From an uncultured Opitutales bacterium (GTDB lineage Bacteria > Verrucomicrobiota > Verrucomicrobiia > Opitutales > Intestinicryptomonadaceae), in contig URYY01000056.1 of the NCBI GenBank assembly GCA_900552245.1, forward strand, positions 1 through 12,860: 12,860 bases of DNA, read 5' to 3'. Shown here in pieces: positions 6,775-12,860 of this stretch. Each line of letters begins with the position of its first letter. Position 1 is the stretch's first letter. Position numbers and translations under genes: made by a program. A model generated the notes under the pieces. The model made no database searches and was not told where the DNA came from. It worked only from the letters and a program-made list of their open reading frames with translations.

Positions 6775-6797
6775 TTAGAAATTTTTTTAAGTTCTAA
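6775..6797. repeat. Inverted repeat upstream of serpin gene
   Basis: TTAGAA (6775-6780) and TTCTAA (6792-6797) with an 11-base T-rich spacer lie about 50 bases before the serpin start codon. This is a position where an operator could sit. The repeat is short and AT-rich and may be chance. Confidence 0.3.
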
Positions 6798-6836
6798 ATG
6801 TCTCTAAAATAACATTGGCCTAAAAATAAATAAAAG

Positions 6837-6844
6837 CAAAAGGG
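6837..6844 (+). promoter_or_regulatory. Ribosome-binding site that decides the serpin start
   Basis: CAAAAGGG ends five bases before the ATG at 6850. It overlaps the alternative GTG at 6844, which therefore cannot use it. The ATG at 6850 is the better start. Confidence 0.55.
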
Positions 6845-6849
6845 TGTAT

Positions 6850-7878
6850 ATGCGGATTTTATTGCTAGTATTTTTGTTTGTTTCACCGATGCTTTCACTT
6901 GCGGTTGGAAACAGTACTAGATTTGACGAAAACACTTTTCGATTATTCAAAGTATTGCGAAAATCAAACCCGGACTCCAACTTTGCCTACTCTCCTTTTC
7001 TCTTAAAATCGGCCTTGAATTTTATCTATGAAAATTCAAGTGGAGATTTAAAGTCAGAAATGTCGCCCTTTAAAAATCCTGTTAAGTTGCCAAATAAAGA
7101 CGAAAATTTATCATATTCTTTCGACTTTATATATAGCGATAGATTTACACTAAAAGACGATAAAATAAAGAAGCATGATTTTAACTTCCAAAAGACTCTT
7201 ATGCAGAATCCATTGGGCGTTTTTAAGTTAGAATTACGTTCAGCTTTTGAGTCTAAATGGAAAAATAAATTCGAAGAGTCCTTAACGCGCAAAAAGCGCT
7301 TTGGAGATGATAAACATGGATTCTCGGAGGTCGATTTTATGAATGGAACCTTTGGCGATTTGTTATGTTCGGGAAATGTATCGTTTGAATATGTTTCATT
7401 GCCATTTGAAAATGAAAATTATGAAATGCTCTTCTTCAAGCCACAGAGAAATTATACTTTAGATGACTTTGATGAAAAAGTTTATTCCGAGGCCATGAAA
7501 GATTTGACTTTGCCAAGAATATCAGTGTGTGTTTCATTGCCCAAATTTGATATTAGTTCGGAGATTAACTGCATTTCTCATCTTAAGGAACTTGGTATCT
7601 ATAAGTTATTTGAGTTCACGAATGACTACGATTTATTTGAAGAAGATAATAAGACTAAGATTAAATGTGAAAACTTTTTGTCACAAACCAAGGTCTCTAT
7701 TTCAGAAAAAGGTGCAAGAGCAATTTCCTTTGTAAGCATGGAATTTATTACATTGGGAGAGAATAACGAGAAAAAAGAGCCTGTTTATTTTACTTTAGAT
7801 GAGCCCTTTATTTATATAATAATAGATAAAAAATCATTAGAAATTTTGTATATTGGCCAGATTGTAAAATTTAATTAA
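6850..7878 (+). CDS. Secreted serpin-like protein, atypical
   Basis: A 342-residue member of the serpin fold family. Serpins usually trap serine or cysteine proteases by inserting a cleaved reactive loop into a beta-sheet. A signal peptide (MRILLLVFLFVSPMLSLAVG) predicts export. Serpin landmarks in order are NSNFAYSPFLLKSALNFIYENSSGD (43-66), FESKWKNKF (133-141), VDFMNGTFGD (161-170), FEYVSLPFENENYEMLFFKP (179-198), SVSLPKF-like strand and SSEINCISHLKELGI, the hinge ISEKGARAISF (284-294), and FTLDEPFIYIIIDKKSLEILYIGQI. Between about 70 and 125 it is shorter than classical serpins and lacks the usual IN-x-WV-x-x-x-T-x-GKI segment. The hinge has Ala289-Arg290 where inhibitors have Thr-Glu, then Ala-Ile-Ser-Phe rather than small residues. 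Family membership is clear; inhibitory activity is doubtful. Codons are markedly AT-rich compared with neighbouring housekeeping genes. Confidence 0.85.
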   Translation: MRILLLVFLFVSPMLSLAVGNSTRFDENTFRLFKVLRKSNPDSNFAYSPFLLKSALNFIYENSSGDLKSEMSPFKNPVKLPNKDENLSYSFDFIYSDRFTLKDDKIKKHDFNFQKTLMQNPLGVFKLELRSAFESKWKNKFEESLTRKKRFGDDKHGFSEVDFMNGTFGDLLCSGNVSFEYVSLPFENENYEMLFFKPQRNYTLDDFDEKVYSEAMKDLTLPRISVCVSLPKFDISSEINCISHLKELGIYKLFEFTNDYDLFEEDNKTKIKCENFLSQTKVSISEKGARAISFVSMEFITLGENNEKKEPVYFTLDEPFIYIIIDKKSLEILYIGQIVKFN

Positions 7879-8257
7879 CCTGAGCTTGATTTAGTAATAT
7901 ATACTAATGTTATAAATGCATGGCATATAAAAAATTTTTATAATTAGATTTTGAAAATAATTGAGTGTGATATTGTAATTATTTATTAAGTACGTAAACG
8001 GCTTTGTGATGATAATTGCATAAGCTATTAAGTTGCAAAATGAAAAACATTGGGCTTGAGTGTTAATATTCCGTTGTCGTTCTATTTTTGATTATCTACG
8101 TAGGTCTTGTATAGATTGCTCCTTTTCTCATGTACCTTTTAGATGCAAATCGGTGCATTAAAATTCTTAGATTTCGCTATTATTAATCTAAACAAGTTTT
8201 TTAGCTGTCTATATTTTGTCTTAACGCATCTTTTTAAGCGTTCTCTAAGCTCTAGTA

Positions 8258-8272
8258 AAGTAATTTTTACTT
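8258..8272. repeat. Small dyad upstream of the PEP-CTERM gene
   Basis: AAGTAA (8258-8263) and TTACTT (8267-8272) flank a three-base TTT spacer. No T-run follows, so a terminator is unlikely. It could be a protein-binding dyad ahead of the PEP-CTERM promoter region, or chance in AT-rich DNA. Confidence 0.3.
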
Positions 8273-8307
8273 GAATTATTCTTGAGTACATTTATGACTT
8301 ATTGGTC

Positions 8308-8334
8308 TTGCTTTTTTATAAAAATTTTTATATT
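8308..8334 (+). promoter_or_regulatory. Possible promoter of the PEP-CTERM gene
   Basis: TTGCTT (8308-8313) and TATATT (8329-8334) resemble -35 and -10 boxes, but the 15-base spacing is short and the whole stretch is A/T-tract DNA. A start near 8341 would leave a leader of about 60 bases. Low confidence. Confidence 0.25.
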
Positions 8335-8400
8335 AAAAACTTGATGTATTTGTTTGCATCGCTAACCCCTTCCACCAAGAAGTACCATCGCAACACAGCA

Positions 8401-9198
8401 ATGAAAAGAATATTTATAAGTCCTATTTTATCGCTGCTGGCCCTAGCGGCGAGCGCAGAGGTAATAACAAAAACTTACGAGGCTGAGTTTGCCTCTCTAA
8501 ACCCCGGTATGCGCGCAGCGTTTCAGGTGGGGCAGGGCGTCGATATTTCGCTTAGCTTTGACGACTCCGCTTTAACTTCGGATTTTTCCTACGAATTATC
8601 CGACTTTAGCTTTGTGGTTGAAGAGGCGGGCTTTGACTTTTCATCAAGTGCAAATTCAAAACTTAGCAGAGATTTACTTTCGGGCGATTACTCTTTGAGC
8701 GTCGCGGGAAACGGCTTTGAGTTTGGCGGCAAAACCCTGCTTAGCATAAATATGGATTTTGTAAGCGCTTCGGAGGGCGCCGTTGATTTTGCCGACTGCG
8801 ATTTGAGCAGTTTTTACATGACTTTTTACGATCCCTCTTCAAGCACTATAACTGCCGGTTCCGCAATTCAAATGGCAGGCGCTTCGCTTCCACCCATGCT
8901 ATATGACAGCGATTTTGAACTGAAATTAGAGGGAGATACTGAAAGTTTAGATCTCGATAAATTGAATTATCTTTGCGATTTTGTATTTAACTTTGATTCG
9001 GATATTGATGGGGGAGAGCTTGTGTTGACTTTTATAGACGACAATTCTTTCTCTTTTTCGGACACTACATATATGCTGTCGGACGATGGTTTTATATATA
9101 TTTATGTTCCCATTCCCGAACCCGCCACATACGCTGCAATACTCGGCGCGCTATCGCTTTCTTTAGCTTTACGCTTGAGGCTCAGAAAGAGGAGTTAA
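8401..9198 (+). CDS. Exported PEP-CTERM sorting-domain protein
   Basis: A 265-residue exported protein. It begins with a signal peptide (MKRIFISPILSLLALAASA, cleavage likely after Ala19). It ends with a PEP-CTERM sorting signal: the Pro-Glu-Pro motif at 239-241, a hydrophobic helix (about 244-257) and a basic tail (RLRLRKRS). In known systems such proteins are recognised by an exosortase, cleaved at the motif and moved to the surface or matrix; exosortase is not in this window. The middle is acidic, rich in Ser, Asp and Phe and predicted to be beta-rich, with no domain I recognise. The start at 8401 is chosen because it gives a perfect signal peptide; the frame is open further upstream, but that part is not protein-like. 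No Shine-Dalgarno lies close to the ATG. An intrinsic terminator follows. Confidence 0.88.
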   Translation: MKRIFISPILSLLALAASAEVITKTYEAEFASLNPGMRAAFQVGQGVDISLSFDDSALTSDFSYELSDFSFVVEEAGFDFSSSANSKLSRDLLSGDYSLSVAGNGFEFGGKTLLSINMDFVSASEGAVDFADCDLSSFYMTFYDPSSSTITAGSAIQMAGASLPPMLYDSDFELKLEGDTESLDLDKLNYLCDFVFNFDSDIDGGELVLTFIDDNSFSFSDTTYMLSDDGFIYIYVPIPEPATYAAILGALSLSLALRLRLRKRS

Positions 9199-9557
9199 GT
9201 ATTTTCTCGCAGCAAGTTTAATTTGCTTTGTAAAAATCTTTATTTTAGGCCCGTCTAATTTGATGGGCTTTTTTGTTTGCCAAACTTTTTTAAGCAAAAA
9301 TTTAACATTCTTATTTTTTTATCGATATCAAAAATTTTAAAGCTTAATTGATTATTGCGATTTACCTTGCGGGCTTAGCGAGTAAATTTTGCACGCAGTT
9401 TTGTCTCGCAAGTTTTTTCGGCTTTACAAGTTTAGGTTTAATCTTTAGCAAGTCTTACAGGCTTTTGCTTTGTATCTTGCTTTGTTGCTTGCACAAATCG
9501 AAGCTACATTAGGATAGTATATTTTGTTAACTACTTTAACTTCTCACCTGCAAGTGT
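9199..9557. other. Gap between PEP-CTERM gene and secreted-protein gene
   Basis: About 360 bases holding the PEP-CTERM gene terminator (9247-9274) and then AT-rich sequence with scattered short GCAAG/CTTGC strings (about 9366-9500). A TATATT box lies at about 9518-9525, but I find no well-spaced -35. No gene seen. Confidence 0.5.
9247..9274 (+). terminator. Intrinsic terminator after the PEP-CTERM gene
   Basis: GCCCGTC (9249-9255) pairs with GATGGGC (9262-9268), with one G-T pair and a six-base loop. The stem extends by G-T and A-T pairs and is followed by six T (9269-9274). It lies about 50 bases after the stop codon and separates this gene from the next. Confidence 0.85.
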
Positions 9558-10799
9558 ATGTCTAAATTTTTTAAGCGCTCAATTTTTGTATTAAGTTTTG
9601 TAGCTTTCTGCTGTCTGTCTTTTGCAGCGGCGAAAAACTATAATTTTGACGGCTCTATAAGCAGGGAAGTTCTGGAAAATTATCTCGATAGAGCCGTGAC
9701 ATACACCGAAGTTCTAACGGAGCCAAAGGGCACTTTGGACAAGTACGGCGACAGGGAGGCCGACTTAAAGACAATAAGCGAAATCGGCGCAAAATTCATA
9801 GGCCGCGCAATTTACCGCTGGGGCTCGGAAAGTTCCTTTAACGACGAAAATTTTTTAAATTATGCAAAGCGCCTGATAGAGCGCATGCACGAAAGTGATC
9901 CCGACATAGTAGTGCAGGCGGCCGTCTTTGAAATTGTTACAACTGAAGTTGACAATATAAAAATTCCGTCGTGGGCCTTTGAAGCCTTGGGGTTTGAGCC
10001 CGAAAGTAGAAATTTTAGTTACAAGAAAATGCTCTTTAAAGACGGGCAGTTTATCGACCACTGGGGCGAGGGCAGAAGCGTTCCCGACATCACAAGCCCT
10101 GAGACTCAGCTTTGGTTTATGTACGCTGTTGGCTCGTATGTAAATATAGGGGTTGAAGCAATACACCTAGGGCAAGTAAAGCTAATGGGCGCAAACGACA
10201 AAAATTGGGAGTGCTGGGACGCACTAATGAGAAAAGTTAGAAGCTATTGCGCTAAAAACGCCCGTCGCCACTTTGTGATTTTTGATGCCCACGTTCCGGA
10301 TGGCGGAATGGTAAAAGACGGACTAAGCTTATTGGATTTCAATTCATTCCCGCTTCGCATAAAGGCAGTCGAGGGAAAGCCTATGGTTGGCGTTTTAGAA
10401 GTTGGGCACGTCGACTCGCTATTTAAGCGCAGCCTTCCCTGCAAAACGCCGAGCGGTTGGGTTTGCGACAGCCTCCCGTACCTCGTAGAATTTGACAATT
10501 TCGGAGTGTCCGACCACGCAGGCAAATACATGAAGGATTCTTTTTACATTTGGGGCTATGACGATATAACTTGGTTTTATTTAATTGGGCTTGAAAAGCG
10601 CAAAGAATTCCTCCGCTACGCCTTTAACTGGCTTTCTAACACCGATAAAAACGGCCACTTGCAGATGCCCTGCCAACGCATAGTCGTTCAGGGCGGCGGC
10701 AAGAAGCCCATGATTGTAAACGCCCGCGCGGCCTCCGAGAAATTCCCTTGGGGGCTTGGAGTAGTTGATACAATAAAAGAACTTTGGTCTGCCAAGTAG
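9558..10799 (+). CDS. Secreted protein of unknown function, possibly glycosidase-like
   Basis: A 413-residue protein with an N-terminal signal peptide (about 1-25: MSKFFKRSIFVLSFVAFCCL, then SFAAA). The cysteines there do not form a good lipobox, so it is probably released to the periplasm or outside. The mature part is rich in Trp, Tyr, His and Asp and contains strings such as FIGRAIYRWGSE, IPSWAFEALGFEP, DHWGEGRSVPDI, GVEAIHLGQV, RRHFVIFDAHVP and LPYLVEFDNFG. Aromatic residues beside acidic ones at strand ends suggest a TIM-barrel carbohydrate-active enzyme, with the Glu of GVEAIH and the Asp of FDAH as candidate catalytic residues. I cannot assign a known family, and this is only inference. 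Similar proteins seem to exist as conserved hypotheticals. It has no PEP-CTERM signal, and no clear Shine-Dalgarno before the ATG. It stands alone, with independent flanking gaps. Confidence 0.8.
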   Translation: MSKFFKRSIFVLSFVAFCCLSFAAAKNYNFDGSISREVLENYLDRAVTYTEVLTEPKGTLDKYGDREADLKTISEIGAKFIGRAIYRWGSESSFNDENFLNYAKRLIERMHESDPDIVVQAAVFEIVTTEVDNIKIPSWAFEALGFEPESRNFSYKKMLFKDGQFIDHWGEGRSVPDITSPETQLWFMYAVGSYVNIGVEAIHLGQVKLMGANDKNWECWDALMRKVRSYCAKNARRHFVIFDAHVPDGGMVKDGLSLLDFNSFPLRIKAVEGKPMVGVLEVGHVDSLFKRSLPCKTPSGWVCDSLPYLVEFDNFGVSDHAGKYMKDSFYIWGYDDITWFYLIGLEKRKEFLRYAFNWLSNTDKNGHLQMPCQRIVVQGGGKKPMIVNARAASEKFPWGLGVVDTIKELWSAK

Positions 10800-11188
10800 G
10801 ATAAATATAGGCTACAACTTTGCAGACTTGCCAAAAGTTTTTTGCGGGGTATTTATTCTTTTTTAGCGCAGAGTGGGCGCAACTTCACGGTGTACAAGTT
10901 TGGGGCTATGGATTTTCCTATTTTTGCGATGAGGTTGAGTCTGTGCTTGGTACTCACTTTATCTTCTTAAAATGTTTATAAGACAGAAAAATTTTTTACG
11001 CAAATCTTCTTAAGGTCTAATCCCTATATAAGACTTGGATTTTTTTGCGGCTGGTATTAGAAGCGCAAAACTTGCAAAACTAAATGCGAACTCCATCTAA
11101 AATTTATTTTTTTGAATCAGCGCTCTGCCTCCTTACTCCAAGTGTTTAATTCTAGCTTTGTCGCGCGTTTGCGCATTAAAAAAATTGC
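10800..11188. other. Gap between converging genes
   Basis: About 390 bases between the secreted-protein gene and the proS terminator. A weak AT stem (AACTTT 10816-10821 with AAAGTT 10834-10839, then T to 10843) might end the upstream transcript. Two TTTTTT(T)GCG strings occur (10838-10846, 11040-11049). I see no gene. Confidence 0.5.
10816..10843 (+). terminator. Possible weak terminator after the secreted-protein gene
   Basis: AACTTT (10816-10821) can pair with AAAGTT (10834-10839), and T continues to 10843. The stem has only one GC pair, so it is a poor terminator on its own. It lies about 17 bases after the stop codon, which is the expected place. Confidence 0.3.
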
Positions 11189-11219
11189 AAAAAAAAGGCG
11201 CAACTTAAAAGTGCGCCTT
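11189..11219 (-). terminator. Intrinsic terminator after proS
   Basis: On the minus strand, AAGGCGCA (11219-11212) pairs with TGCGCC (11202-11197) plus T residues, followed by a run of eight T (11196-11189). The loop is about nine bases. It lies 26 bases after the proS stop and ends the serS-proS transcript. Confidence 0.92.
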
Positions 11220-11245
11220 CAAAATTTTCTAACTTTGCCACTAGC

Positions 11246-12760
11246 TTAGTAGGATTTCGCAAAGACGACTCTCTGCTTGCTGGGCTTGCCCGTAAATATG
11301 CAAGTTCCCTCGCTTTTGTCGCCCTCAAGCGGTATGCAGCGCACCGTCACCTTCAAGTCGCGCCTCAGCATCTCCTCCACTTCCGCAGAGCCGTCGTAGT
11401 GCGCGAGCGCAAAGCCGCCGTGTATCTCGGGCTTGGTTTCGTTTTGCGGCGTAAAGTAGGCGTAAAATTCCTCCTTGGAATTTATAACTTTCGTGTTGTC
11501 TTCGCGGTACTTCAGCGCGCGGTTAAAGAGATTGTCCTGAATGCTCTTTAGTATTTCCGCAAGCTTTGCCACAAATTCGCCCCTCGCGATAGACGCCTTT
11601 GAGCCGTCGTCGCGCCTGCCCATGAAGAGAGAGTCGCTCGCAATGTCGCGCGGCCCTATTTCAAGGCGGATTGGCACGCCCTTTTTAATCCAACCCCAAG
11701 TCTTTTCGCCGCCGCGCATATCGCGGGCGTCAAGCTCTACTCTTACGGGCTCTCCGTCGTAAGTTACGGCGGAAATTTCGCGCTTCAAATTCTCGCAGTA
11801 TTCCAAAACTTGCGCCTTTTCAGCGTCGCTTCTTATTACCGGCAAGATTACAACGTGAAGCGGTGCGAGCCTTGGCGGAAGCACCAAGCCGTCGTCGTCC
11901 GAGTGCGTCATTATAAGGCCTCCGATTAGGCGGGTGGAAACTCCCCAGCTCGTAGTCCAGGCGTACTCCTGCGCGCCCTGCTCTGAGAGGTACTTTATGT
12001 TGCTTGCCTTTGCAAAGTTCTGGCCCAGGAAGTGCGAGGTTCCCGCTTGCAGAGCCTTTCTATCTTGCATCATGGCTTCTATGCAGTAGGTCGTGACGGC
12101 TCCGGGGAACTTTTCGCCCTCGGTCTTTTGGCCGCAGATTACGGGCATAGCCATGTAGTTTTGGGCGAAGTCCTCATAGACGCGCAGCATCTTGTTTGTC
12201 TCTTCCACGGCCTCTTCCTTTGTGGCGTGCGCCGTGTGGCCCTCCTGCCACAAAAATTCCGCAGTGCGCAAGAACAGCCTTGTGCGCATTTCCCAGCGCA
12301 CGACGTTTGCCCACTGGTTTATCAATATGGGCAGGTCGCGGTAGGATTGCACCCACTTTGAGTACATCTCGCCTATAATCGTCTCGGAAGTCGGGCGTAC
12401 GATTAGCGGCTCCTCAAGAGGCGAGGCGGGAACGAGCTTGCCGTCCTTTAGCTCGAGCCTAGAGTGCGTGACAACCGCGCATTCCTTGGCAAAGCCCTCG
12501 ACGTGTTCGGCTTCCTTCTCAAGGTAGCTTACGGGGATAAAGAGCGGGAAGTAGGCGTTGGTGTGGCCCGTGTCCTTAAACATCTTGTCGAGCTTCTTTT
12601 GGATATTTTCCCAGAGCGAGTAGCCCCAGGGCTTTATCACCATGCAGCCTCTGACGGGGCTATTTTCCGCAAGCTCGGCGGCCTTTACTACCTGCTGGTA
12701 CCACTCGGGGTAATCTTGTGCCCTCGTGGGGTTTATAGCGGTTTTTCTTTCCTTTGCCAT
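11246..12760 (-). CDS. proS: Prolyl-tRNA synthetase, type 3 (archaeal/eukaryotic-like)
   Basis: A cytoplasmic class IIa aminoacyl-tRNA synthetase that charges tRNA-Pro. The 504 residues match the type-3 form, which lacks the roughly 180-residue editing insertion of the common bacterial form. Visible parts in order are RGCMVIKPWGYSLWENIQ (37-54) with the start of the catalytic core, VRPTSETIIGEMYSKW (121-136), motif 2 with RTAEFLWQEGHTAH (165-178), motif 3 HSDDDGLVLPPRLAPLHV (286-303), the anticodon-binding domain (about 301-400), and the C-terminal domain ending in FAKSY with the terminal Tyr typical of the type. Only one cysteine pair of the archaeal zinc site (Cys475, Cys487) is left. The ATG at 12760 gives a normal N-terminus although its Shine-Dalgarno is weak. 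serS ends 37 bases upstream on the same strand, so the two synthetase genes form an operon closed by the terminator downstream. Confidence 0.97.
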   Translation of the reverse strand: MAKERKTAINPTRAQDYPEWYQQVVKAAELAENSPVRGCMVIKPWGYSLWENIQKKLDKMFKDTGHTNAYFPLFIPVSYLEKEAEHVEGFAKECAVVTHSRLELKDGKLVPASPLEEPLIVRPTSETIIGEMYSKWVQSYRDLPILINQWANVVRWEMRTRLFLRTAEFLWQEGHTAHATKEEAVEETNKMLRVYEDFAQNYMAMPVICGQKTEGEKFPGAVTTYCIEAMMQDRKALQAGTSHFLGQNFAKASNIKYLSEQGAQEYAWTTSWGVSTRLIGGLIMTHSDDDGLVLPPRLAPLHVVILPVIRSDAEKAQVLEYCENLKREISAVTYDGEPVRVELDARDMRGGEKTWGWIKKGVPIRLEIGPRDIASDSLFMGRRDDGSKASIARGEFVAKLAEILKSIQDNLFNRALKYREDNTKVINSKEEFYAYFTPQNETKPEIHGGFALAHYDGSAEVEEMLRRDLKVTVRCIPLEGDKSEGTCIFTGKPSKQRVVFAKSY

Positions 12761-12797
12761 TTTACTTAAAGATTTAGAGCTTTCAAGCGCTCCGGCC

Positions 12798-12860
12798 TTA
12801 GCCTATAAATTCTTTGTCAAACCACTTGCGCAGGACCGCGGGAACGCGCACCTTGCCATC
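12798..12860 (-). CDS. serS: Seryl-tRNA synthetase, last 20 codons (5' part outside window)
   Basis: The minus strand is open from the window edge to TAA at 12800-12798 and encodes DGKVRVPAVLRKWFDKEFIG. This matches the C-terminal end of seryl-tRNA synthetases, where D-G-x-V-x-V/I-P-x-V-L-R-P-Y-M is followed by a short tail that in E. coli also ends ...YIG. SerRS charges tRNA-Ser and is, like ProRS, a class II enzyme. The stop lies 37 bases before the proS start, with no terminator between them, so serS-proS is probably one operon. Only 20 residues are visible, so the call rests on this motif and on the neighbouring synthetase gene. Confidence 0.8.
   Translation of the reverse strand, partial: DGKVRVPAVLRKWFDKEFIG

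Larger units (their letters stand above)
6286..6849. other. Long AT-rich gap before the serpin gene
   Basis: About 560 bases without a recognisable gene. I see short inverted repeats: TCCCAAT/ATTGGGA (6440-6446 and 6469-6475) and TTAGAA/TTCTAA (6775-6780 and 6792-6797), the latter about 50 bases before the serpin start. A 26-codon frame on the minus strand (6307-6387) has a Shine-Dalgarno-like AAAAGG upstream but no other support. No clear -35/-10 pair. Confidence 0.5.
7879..8400. other. Long AT-rich gap between serpin and PEP-CTERM genes
   Basis: About 520 bases without a recognisable gene. An open frame reaching 8302 merely extends the PEP-CTERM gene upstream and does not look like protein there. 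Two small dyads are visible: TTAGTA/TACTAA (7891-7907), just after the serpin stop, and AAGTAA/TTACTT (8258-8272), about 130 bases before the next gene. A weak TTGCTT / TATATT pair with 15-base spacing lies at 8308-8334. Confidence 0.5.

Noticed and set aside
8290..8320. Sigma-54-type promoter (TGG...TTGC) before the PEP-CTERM gene
   Set aside because: TTGGTCTTGC has the two elements much too close together for a sigma-54 site.
8302..8400. Upstream extension of the PEP-CTERM gene using a TTG start
   Set aside because: The 33 extra residues are AT-driven and not signal-like; the ATG at 8401 gives a perfect signal peptide.
9361..9500. Scattered GCAAG/CTTGC strings suggesting a repeat array
   Set aside because: Spacing and flanks are irregular and no unit repeats, so this is neither a CRISPR nor a tandem repeat.
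10908..10970. 20-codon frame in the gap after the secreted-protein gene
   Set aside because: Too short, no reliable ribosome-binding site and no family resemblance.

Overview
The window looks like a chromosomal segment of a member of the Verrucomicrobiota, probably Opitutales. Three things suggest this. A short secreted protein ends in a PEP-CTERM sorting signal of the PEP-x-TYAAI-x-GAL type that I associate with Opitutae. rpsJ follows fusA directly and is cut off by a terminator instead of heading an S10 operon, a layout I also recall from Chlamydia in the same superphylum. A type-3 (archaeal/eukaryotic-like) prolyl-tRNA synthetase fits but is not diagnostic. The placement is inference; no 16S gene is present.

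Layout from left to right. (1) Bases 1-1576, plus strand: the 3' part of fusA, then rpsJ, closed by a very strong intrinsic terminator. (2) 1577-2180: a gene-free AT-rich gap. (3) 2181-5585, all minus strand, in transcription order: a HAD-family phosphatase, a tRNA-Val(UAC) with encoded CCA, ilvN (acetolactate synthase regulatory subunit), ilvC (ketol-acid reductoisomerase), an intrinsic terminator, and hemC (porphobilinogen deaminase). (4) 5962-6285, plus strand: a small cupin protein. (5) 6850-10799, plus strand: three genes for exported proteins separated by long AT-rich gaps, namely a bacterial serpin, a PEP-CTERM protein, and a secreted protein of unknown family that may be glycosidase-like. 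(6) 11246-12860, minus strand: the last 20 codons of serS, then proS, closed by an intrinsic terminator.

How the genes fit together. fusA and rpsJ serve translation; serS and proS form a small tRNA-charging operon. ilvN and ilvC give the regulatory part of the first step and the whole second step of valine/isoleucine synthesis. Their transcript appears to begin with, or run through, the tRNA for valine, the pathway's own product. The catalytic subunit (ilvB) is not in the window. The three exported proteins look like an accessory, surface-directed region. The serpin gene is visibly much more AT-rich than the housekeeping genes.

The most distinctive observations are the tRNA-Val/ilvN junction (13 bases, no Shine-Dalgarno), the Lys/Cys-rich tail and altered cofactor loop of IlvC, and the atypical secreted serpin. 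I did not find a clear new defence or mobile system; there is no CRISPR array, insertion sequence, integrase or phage gene in the window.
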